From assembly GCA_016294105.1 (NCBI GenBank), contig JAEDCN010000028.1, forward strand, positions 1-33,433: a stretch of 33,433 nucleotides of DNA. Direction: 5' to 3'. The notes beneath the pieces were generated by a model. The model was not told the DNA's origin. It did no database searches and saw only the letters and a list, made by a program, of their open reading frames with translations. Shown one piece after another: positions 15,713 to 22,100 of this stretch (position 1 is its first letter; the number at the start of each line of letters is the position of its first letter). This DNA is from Treponema sp. (GTDB lineage Bacteria; Spirochaetota; Spirochaetia; Treponematales; Treponemataceae). The position numbers were made by a program, and so were the translations under genes.

Positions 15713-16162
15713 ATGGAGATTGTTAGTGTTTTTATTCCTCCAGGAGAAGGAGAACAGCTTTTCAGTTTGTATGCGGAAGGTTCGTTGGTGAAACGAGAAG
15801 GGGATAAGGATATTGGATATACTCTTGAATTCAATGCAAGAAAGCTGTTGGCAATATTTTACCATTCACAGAATCATCGAAGGGTTTATATCACTGTTCC
15901 TCTGAATACAGTACGGGGATGGAACATTGGTGGCTCTTGCTTATATGGAGTTGATTGTCCACGAGCTGTTGTAGCAATGCTACAAGGTAGGGCATTTGAT
16001 AGATTTAAACGGAGCTTTGATATGGTTAAGAAACTAAGTGATGATTGTTATTTTTTACCACCTTTATTTTGGGTACGTTTCGCTTATTTGGCAAGAAATG
16101 GTAAGAATTCAAAGAGTAACATATTAAGACTGCTGCAACTATTTGGAGGAACAAATGCATAA
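15713..16162 (+). CDS. hypothetical protein, first gene of the plus-strand island
   Basis: 149 aa; no family recognised. There is no signal peptide or membrane segment. It is rich in aromatic residues, has three cysteines (SCLYGVDC and DDCYF), and a basic helical C-terminus. The spacing of the upstream GAAGG (only one base before ATG) is too tight for a normal ribosome-binding site, which agrees with a leaderless start. Its stop codon overlaps the start of the PilZ gene (ATG at 16155), so the two form an operon and may act together. Confidence 0.6.
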   Translation: MEIVSVFIPPGEGEQLFSLYAEGSLVKREGDKDIGYTLEFNARKLLAIFYHSQNHRRVYITVPLNTVRGWNIGGSCLYGVDCPRAVVAMLQGRAFDRFKRSFDMVKKLSDDCYFLPPLFWVRFAYLARNGKNSKSNILRLLQLFGGTNA

Positions 16163-16853
16163 TTGTAAAATTCATGCCAATCTCGAAAAGCTTTTGGGTT
16201 TGAGTGGTATTTGGTTTACTACGGATGGACATCCTACTGCTGAACCGTTGGTATTAGTGTCTGTCTTTGATATAAATAAGTGGCTATGCTTGTCCGTATC
16301 ACAATCAAAGTCACAAATTGCCAAGGGAAATGTAATTGTGGGTTTTACATATAAAGGCAAATTTCATCAACTTTCAGCAATAACGAGTGATACTAGTTGT
16401 GGAGACGGGATGCTGCAGGTACAATTTGAAAGCTTGCCACTTGAACTAGAAAAAGAAATTGAAGAATATTTACGTATAGACTCCAATGCAGAACGGCGGC
16501 GAGGTGTTCGTTATGTTGTTGGTCTAAAAGAAAATAGATGGATGCATTTTGGCTTGAAATCTCAGAGGCAGCGTTTCATTATAGGTAAAAATATGATTGA
16601 TGTGGTAATTTCAGATGTTTCATCTCATGGCTCATTGATTACAGGAGAAATGATTCCATCTCTAGTGGTGGGAAAGGAAATTGTTCAGTTGCAAGTAAAA
16701 TTTGATAATCCCCAGGAGACACTTATGTTACCCGCTCTGGTGGTACGAGTAGATAGACCAATTCATAAGATTGCACAATATGCCTTAAGTTTTATTGAAC
16801 CAGTTTCAATCCGATGGATGAAACGTGTGGATGAGTATGCAAAAAAATTTTAA
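16155..16853 (+). CDS. PilZ-domain protein (c-di-GMP-binding type)
   Basis: 232 aa. The ATG at 16155 has GGAGG five bases upstream; an in-frame TTG at 16143 is less likely. The C-terminal half is a PilZ domain: the RxxxR motif is in ERRRGVRYVV (about residues 113-122) and the DxSxxG motif is ISDVSSHGSLI (about 153-163), the two sequences that hold cyclic di-GMP. The N-terminal 100 residues form a separate beta-rich domain in the manner of YcgR-type regulators. No membrane segment is seen. PilZ proteins link c-di-GMP level to motility, secretion or surface traits; the partner here is unknown. The gene overlaps the preceding unknown gene by eight bases. Confidence 0.85.
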   Translation: MHNCKIHANLEKLLGLSGIWFTTDGHPTAEPLVLVSVFDINKWLCLSVSQSKSQIAKGNVIVGFTYKGKFHQLSAITSDTSCGDGMLQVQFESLPLELEKEIEEYLRIDSNAERRRGVRYVVGLKENRWMHFGLKSQRQRFIIGKNMIDVVISDVSSHGSLITGEMIPSLVVGKEIVQLQVKFDNPQETLMLPALVVRVDRPIHKIAQYALSFIEPVSIRWMKRVDEYAKKF

Positions 16854-16871
16854 ATATGATAAAATCGGAAT

Positions 16872-17336
16872 ATGTACCGCTTAATGTGTAAAGTAGAAGA
16901 TATTACTCATGGACAGAGATTCCTCTTGAACCTGATGGATCGGCGGGAGTTGGCTCAGTTTTGTCGAGACTTGGATTTGAGCATTGTTTTTTTATTTAAT
17001 GTTGGTATCGGGAAAAATCTTCCGCCAGCAGAAACAATTTATAAATTGCGGCACATCATTCATCCTAACAGTTGGTTCTTTAGAGAGAGTGAAGCTTTAA
17101 CTTTACATGAATACAGTGAAGACACTGGTGAAACATGGAATTATACAGAATCAAAAGGATATAAAGATCTTCTGTCCATAGTAGAGCAAAAGGGTGATAG
17201 AAACTTTGCCCGTGAGTATGGCTTTGACTATACAAGCCTATGGCTTATTCTCACAGGACGGCGAAAACCTTCCTTCCCCAAGATTCGCTCTTACAAGAAC
17301 CATGTAATCCCCTCAGACTGGTTTTATAGAGAGTGA
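16872..17336 (+). CDS. protein with two tandem HTH-like units
   Basis: 154 aa. It consists of two related halves: the first has ELAQFCRDLDLS, then a glycine turn, TIYKLRHIIHPNSWFFRE; the second has NFAREYGFDYTS, LTGRRKPSFPKIRSY and NHVIPSDWFYRE. Each half looks like a Cro/C1-type helix-turn-helix unit (FAxxxxxDxxxLxxxLxGxxxPxxxxI), and each ends in WF[FY]RE. A DNA-binding regulator is inferred. The ribosome-binding site is weak (GGAAT close to the ATG), so expression may depend on translation of the PilZ gene 18 bases upstream. The perfect copy of the CACGTG palindrome begins six bases after the stop codon. Confidence 0.65.
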   Translation: MYRLMCKVEDITHGQRFLLNLMDRRELAQFCRDLDLSIVFLFNVGIGKNLPPAETIYKLRHIIHPNSWFFRESEALTLHEYSEDTGETWNYTESKGYKDLLSIVEQKGDRNFAREYGFDYTSLWLILTGRRKPSFPKIRSYKNHVIPSDWFYRE

Positions 17337-17341
17337 AAAAT

Positions 17342-17367
17342 GAGCGCCACGTGGCGCTCGTTTTTTT
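17342..17367 (+). terminator. possible intrinsic terminator formed by the perfect palindrome
   Basis: The 18-bp perfect palindrome at 17342-17359 can fold as a seven-pair GC-rich stem with an ACGT loop, and is followed by a run of seven T at 17361-17367. It lies six bases after a stop codon. This copy could therefore serve both as a terminator and as a protein-binding site; the other copies lack the T-run. Confidence 0.5.
17343..17358. repeat. 16-bp perfect palindrome AGCGCCACGTGGCGCT (candidate parS/operator)
   Basis: The only fully symmetric copy of the repeated CACGTG-core palindrome; symmetry extends to 18 bp (17342-17359). It lies 15.8 kb from the copy at 1585 and 11.9 kb from the copy at 29225, always between genes. 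Confidence 0.65.
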
Positions 17368-17377
17368 GTCTTTACAC

Positions 17378-17406
17378 TTGTAATATTTTTGTTTCTATGA
17401 CATAAT
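17378..17406 (+). promoter_or_regulatory. possible promoter upstream of the nuclease-like lipoprotein
   Basis: TTGTAA (17378-17383) and CATAAT (17401-17406) are 17 bases apart. The 127 bases from here to the start codon at 17534 show no clear ORF on the plus strand, so the transcript would have a long leader. Confidence 0.4.
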
Positions 17407-17533
17407 TTAGACGCACGCCGTATGAGCCTGTGCATGGCATGATAGCTTCCTATCGGAATCACTGTCCAAGAGATACATTCACGGAGGCCGTAAATTCCCG
17501 CTGGTATGCCCTTAATATTTCAGGACAAGAAAA

Positions 17534-18067
17534 ATGAAGTCAAATTTCATCTTCCTTTTCTGTCTGCAGACAGTCTTATTTTCCCTTTTTTCATGTAATC
17601 TTGAAACTTTTGGTGAGCCTTATTACGAGGTTCGTGTTGAGTCGGTTGTTTCTAAAGACACTTTAAGAATCCGTTTTGTTGATTATGTTCCAGATGGACT
17701 GCGGCAAGAGGAATCAGTTCGCCTTATTGGTGTGGAAACTCCTTCCTTGAAATCCCCAGAAAATCAATATGCTACAGATGAATTTTACGTTGTTGAAGCT
17801 GCGGATAAAATCAAATCCTTCTGTGGTAAAACCTTTATCATCTTTTTCGACAAAAAATTAAGTTACCGCCGTGATGCAGCAGGAAATCTTTATGCTTATT
17901 TGTATAATGATTCTACCAGTTTTGATTCAATTAACGAGCAGCTGATACGAGAAGGGTATGCCCGATACTGGAACCTGGGCCTTGAGCTGGAAAATGGCAA
18001 GGCTACTAGATTTGAATATGCCCAGGAACAAGCCCAGTTTGATGGGGTAGGGCTGTGGGTAAAATGA
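17534..18067 (+). CDS. SNase-fold (thermonuclease-like) lipoprotein, probably catalytically impaired
   Basis: 177 aa. The N-terminus is a lipoprotein signal peptide with lipobox LFSC (cysteine 21). The rest follows the staphylococcal nuclease fold: KDTLRIRF (D42, in the place of Asp21), VRLIGVETP (R63 in the place of Arg35, E68 for Asp40, T69), GNLYAYLY, NEQLIREGYARYW and a C-terminal AQEQAQFDGVGLW. The residue that should be Glu43 is S71 and the residue that should be Arg87 is an asparagine, so the two key catalytic side chains appear lost. It may bind nucleic acid or another ligand at the cell surface rather than cut DNA. Start supported by AGGA eight bases before the ATG. Alignment of catalytic positions is by eye. 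Confidence 0.8.
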   Translation: MKSNFIFLFCLQTVLFSLFSCNLETFGEPYYEVRVESVVSKDTLRIRFVDYVPDGLRQEESVRLIGVETPSLKSPENQYATDEFYVVEAADKIKSFCGKTFIIFFDKKLSYRRDAAGNLYAYLYNDSTSFDSINEQLIREGYARYWNLGLELENGKATRFEYAQEQAQFDGVGLWVK

Positions 18068-18079
18068 TATATTTTTCAA

Positions 18080-18108
18080 TCGTAAATTGTGCTGCTTTTT
18101 GTTATAAT
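18080..18108 (+). promoter_or_regulatory. promoter of the toxin-antitoxin pair
   Basis: A perfect TATAAT at 18103-18108 with a poor -35 box (TCGTAA, 18080-18085) 17 bases upstream, 27 bases before the antitoxin start codon. A weak -35 is common for promoters repressed by their own antitoxin, but no clear operator palindrome is seen. Confidence 0.5.
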
Positions 18109-18134
18109 TTAAAAGATACTTATGGAGGTGTACT

Positions 18135-18371
18135 ATGCCAGCAATTAATGTAAAGATGGAGATGGATGTTTTGGAAGGCTTAAAGGATGTAATTGTCTCC
18201 ACAGGTCTTACAGAAAATCAGATATTGGAACTTGCGTTAAGAAATTTTATTGCTGAGGTAAAGCAGGATGCTGAAGATATAGCAGCTGCAGAAAGGGCAT
18301 GGAATTCTTTCATTTTAAGCGGAGAACCCGCTGTCCCTGCGGAAGATGTTTTTCGTAAGGCTGGATTATGA
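18135..18371 (+). CDS. RelB/DinJ-like antitoxin
   Basis: 78 aa, small and acidic, with a ribbon-helix-helix-like N-terminus (INVKMEMDVLEGLKDVIVSTGLTENQILELALRNF) that would bind DNA as a dimer, and an acidic C-terminal tail that would cover the toxin. GGAGG lies seven bases before the ATG. The stop overlaps the toxin start by four bases (ATGA), which is the usual antitoxin-first arrangement. On a plasmid such a pair stabilises inheritance by killing plasmid-free daughter cells; that role is inferred. Confidence 0.8.
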   Translation: MPAINVKMEMDVLEGLKDVIVSTGLTENQILELALRNFIAEVKQDAEDIAAAERAWNSFILSGEPAVPAEDVFRKAGL

Positions 18372-18628
18372 CTGTAAGTTTTTTGCCTTCAGCGGAAAAG
18401 CAATTTCTGAAATTAGATAAAGCAGTTCAAAGAAGAATACAAAAATATATTCTTGAATTACAAGAGCTCCATGATCCTCGTGTACGAGGAAAAGCTCTTG
18501 TAGGAAGGTTAGAGGGTCTGTGGCGTTATCGTGTAGGTGATTACAGGATTGTTTGTAAAATTATGGATCAGCAATTAGTTATTTTTGTTGTTGAAATAGG
18601 ACATAGACGTGAAATTTACAAAGATTGA
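18368..18628 (+). CDS. RelE/ParE-superfamily toxin
   Basis: 86 aa, the normal length of the family. It has the characteristic start VSFLPSAEKQFLKLDKAVQRRI, the central GRLEGLWRYRVGDYRIVCKI strands, and the final VVEIGHRREIYKD. The conserved arginine-rich RYRVGDYRI and the GHRREIY end are as in RelE-type ribosome-dependent mRNases; ParE-type gyrase inhibitors share the fold, so the target cannot be fixed from sequence alone. The start codon overlaps the antitoxin stop, indicating translational coupling. Confidence 0.85.
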   Translation: MTVSFLPSAEKQFLKLDKAVQRRIQKYILELQELHDPRVRGKALVGRLEGLWRYRVGDYRIVCKIMDQQLVIFVVEIGHRREIYKD

Positions 18629-18674
18629 AATAATTCAACGAGTAAATTTTGATAAACATTTTAGGAGGAAACTT

Positions 18675-19034
18675 ATGAAAAAATTTCTGTGGTTGGTTGT
18701 AGCGTTGGCTGCTATGGTTTTGGTTGGATGTAAGGAGGAAGTTCAAAAGCCCGGCAAGGAGACCGTAGTTGGTATATGGGAATCGTATGTATGGATGTTG
18801 GAAAATGAAGCATTGATGCATCTGACCATTTCTGAGGATGGCACCTTTGTGATCACCTTCGATGAAGAGGATTCAAGTTCTGGAACCTGGGAGAAAACGG
18901 ATAATGGTTGTATTTTAACGAACAGTTCTGATGATTCTACAGTTGAGCTTGTATTCCTTGATGATAGCGGTACAAAAATGATTACAGACATGGGACACGG
19001 AATTCCTGGTGTATTTTTTAGGACTGGCTGGTAA
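18675..19034 (+). CDS. small lipoprotein with a beta-rich domain
   Basis: 119 aa. The start at 18675 is chosen because AGGAGG lies seven bases upstream and the product begins MKKFLWLVVALAAMVLVGC, a clear lipoprotein signal with lipobox LVGC; the longer in-frame ORF from 18609 would bury it. The mature part (VGIWESYVWML, LTISEDGTFVITFDEED, GTWEKTDNGCILTN) has the alternating strands of small lipocalin-like or copper-resistance-like lipoproteins common in spirochaetes. Function unknown. It is followed by a strong terminator. Confidence 0.75.
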   Translation: MKKFLWLVVALAAMVLVGCKEEVQKPGKETVVGIWESYVWMLENEALMHLTISEDGTFVITFDEEDSSSGTWEKTDNGCILTNSSDDSTVELVFLDDSGTKMITDMGHGIPGVFFRTGW

Positions 19035-19074
19035 AAGTAAAACACAGTATATTTAACTTTAATACTAGTAAATA

Positions 19075-19110
19075 GGGGCTGTCCTTCTTAAGACAGCCCC
19101 CTCCTTTGTT
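19075..19110. terminator. terminator between convergent lipoprotein genes
   Basis: Perfect nine-pair stem GGGGCTGTC/GACAGCCCC (19075-19083 with 19092-19100), an eight-base loop and a T-rich tail on the plus strand (CTCCTTTGTTT). It lies 40 bases past the stop of the plus-strand lipoprotein gene and 22 bases past the stop of the minus-strand Ig-repeat gene, so it can serve both, best on the plus strand. Confidence 0.75.
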
Positions 19111-19122
19111 TAATTATAACTT

Positions 19123-22100
19123 CTATTCATAATTGTACACACAGCCACGAGTTTCAGTGTAGATAGGAATGCTGAAATCCTTGTCTATGGTTCCTACTCC
19201 ATCGATACTTCTTCTAACAGTGATTTTCAAGATGTCAGTTTGATTTGTAGAGAGAATACTGGTATCAGTAGATGGTTCTTTCACTGCATCGGTGTGCTGG
19301 GTAACAATATGGGCATTTACAACTAACCAATGACTACCATATACGGATAATCCTGGACAGTAATACCATGGAGATGACTCAAATTCAGCCGCACTCATAA
19401 TCTTCCCATCAAGAGAAGGTTCTCGCCGTCGAGAAAAAAATGCTCCTTTTGCACCATTTTCTCCATTATCGCTCCAAATCAATACATGTCTATTGGAATG
19501 ATACATAGATAGAGGGGAGTAGGTGTTTGCATCTATCCAGTTTTGGGTAACACCCTTATAACCTAAATATATATACTCTGAAATACCGCTGCTCATCTCG
19601 TCTGTCTCAACTCTCCAATAAAAATTGCTCAGTGATGCATCCTCCCAACGTCCTCCAGTTAGACCTGTACCACTAGCATTTACAGTTCCAGTATAGTATT
19701 GCGGTACATAACCTGTGATTATCCGATACTGATGCTCAATGGTATCTTGAGTGTGTGTTACGTTATACAAACTAGATAACTGACCGTTTTGAGAGACTCC
19801 ATTGCTGTTCTGACTTACGGTTATTAATCGAGAATTGTCTGTGGGCATGATACTTACGTTAGTGATGGAGTATTCAACACCCTTTTCCTCAATGCCGAAG
19901 CCAAGATTCACGGTCTCACCATCTCCAATTATAAGCATACCAGAATTTGCATCATACCGAGAAAAACTACCATCTTGAGAAATTATGCTTGGAATGATGG
20001 TTATCTGGTCGTACTTGAAGTCCAAAGCAATGTTTTTGCTAGTGTATTGTTCCTTGGTGGTGGGATTGGTGGCCGTAATCGTTATCGTATCCTTGCCTTC
20101 TTTTTTAGGTGTAACACGAATTATGCCTGTACCATCACCATTGTTCTCCACAATGATGTCAGCAAGAGTGGTTTCATCCACAGTGATGTCTGAGTCTTTG
20201 GGATTGCAAGTGAATTTTATTTCATAGCTTTGGTTTGGTAAGCCTTGTAGTTTGGTTTTATTCACTGTAAAGCTATAATCCCAGGCACAAATTACCTGTA
20301 GTGTTGCCTTGCTTCCATAGCTGGTAACGCAGCTGAGGGTGGAATTACCTTCCTTAACACCAGTAATGGACACAGTTCCTTGTCCCTCATCGTTACCCAT
20401 GTCTTGGAAGGTGACGTAGGTATTGTCATTCTGTACCCACTGTAATCCTGCAGAAGCAGGGCTGACGGTGTAGGGGACTTCCACGGTCTTGGTAGGTTGC
20501 ACACGGACGGTGGTGGTTCCAAAACTGAAGGTCTTGGAATCCTGTACTTCAATGTCACACGTAGCATACTTACCGTTAGGAAGCTGTGCCCGTACCGTGG
20601 AAACACCAGCAGCAAGTCCATAAACTTGTACTGTTTTACCAGTTCCAAGGAGCCTTACGATGTTCTCTCCGTTTACCTTGTCCGCAGTCCAAGTGATGTT
20701 ATTATAGTCCTCTGTTTTTCCTCCAGCGATGGATGAAGTAAGATCAACACCTTGACCTTTCTCAATGATGATATAGGTCTTGTTAAAGCTGATTGTCTTT
20801 TCCTCCTCACCAGGAACAATGATATAGAACACTAGAGAGGTATCGCTCTTGTCGTGGCTGACTGTGATAGTAGTTTCACCAGCTTTGACGGCTTCAACAT
20901 AAGCACTCTGGCCTGTGACAATTCCTGTGGTACTGGCTCCACGGATGGTAACGATGTTTGGATCGGCACTTTTCCACTTGAGATTTTGCTGGTCCGTGGC
21001 GATGACTCCGCTTCCAGTGAGAGTTGCCGACAGTGTCTTGTTGGTTCCCCGTTCCATGGTGTAAATAGTGGTGGGAGCGGTGATGTAGACCAGGTTCGCA
21101 GATCCCTCCTCTACGGATACCAAGAGATCAGCTGTTGCTTGTACAACATTTGTCGCTGTTGCCACAAGCTTTGCCTTTATCGTCGTTGTTCCTGGCTTCA
21201 AGGCTGTCAGCTGACAGACGCTGCTAGTTCCCTGGGCGGTGGCCACCAGTGGGGAGGTGGACTCGTATTCAACATGGCATTTTACCGCTGTGACGGGAAC
21301 CTGCATGTTGATGAAGGTGGACTTGCCCTCGGTGATGACCTTGCTGGTGGCTCCGAAGCCGAACTGGGTGTACTCGGACACCTTGATGATAATCTGCTGG
21401 TCGTAGGCTGATTTTGGGTGACTGACAGTCAATGTGACTTGGCCCTGTTGCTTTGGTGTGATAATTGCAGTGTTTGCAGTACTGGATATGTCCACCACGT
21501 CGTAGTTGTCCAGCGACCACTTGAAGTTGTACTTGTCGGCTGCGTCGCCGTTCACCAGTGTGGCCGAAATTGTCTTGCTGTTGCCGTTTGGCTTCATCTG
21601 GATGATGGACTCGCCCACGCTGATGCTGTAGTTGGCGGCGCTGGCGGGGGAGACGATCACCAGGATCTGAGCCTCGTAGGCGGCCTTCCTGTGGCTGATG
21701 GTGACGTAGGCCATGCCCTCCTTGATGCCCCGGATGCGGCCCTCTCCGTTCTGGCCCACAACCTGTATGATGGAGCTGTCGCTTGAGGCCCAGACCATGT
21801 CGGCGCTGTCGGAAGCCGTTCCACCCATCAGCTCTGCGGTAACTGTTGTCCAGCTAGAGGATTCAAGTAAGGTCAAGACATTTTGTCCTGGTTGGATGAA
21901 GGGATTTGCCGCCAGAATGGATTTGTCCACTACTTGTACAATGATTTCTAAGGGGTAGTCACAATCCTTATGCCGTACTATAACACGGGTGGTTCCCTCG
22001 CTGTTTCCTGTGATGATGGCAGTGGAACTCGATGAAATTCCAATTCCCGCAATAGCAGGAGCATCAGAACTCCAGCTGAAGCCATCAATAAGAACTTGAT

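Noticed and set aside
17407..17533. Minus-strand open stretch of about 37 codons upstream of the nuclease-like gene
   Set aside because: It has no start codon with a ribosome-binding site, is short, and resembles no family I know; it is treated as leader sequence.
20854..21786. Long plus-strand ORFs (up to 185 aa) opposite the Ig-repeat gene
   Set aside because: They are antisense to repeated modules, have histidine/valine/glycine-rich composition typical of shadow frames and lack start signals.
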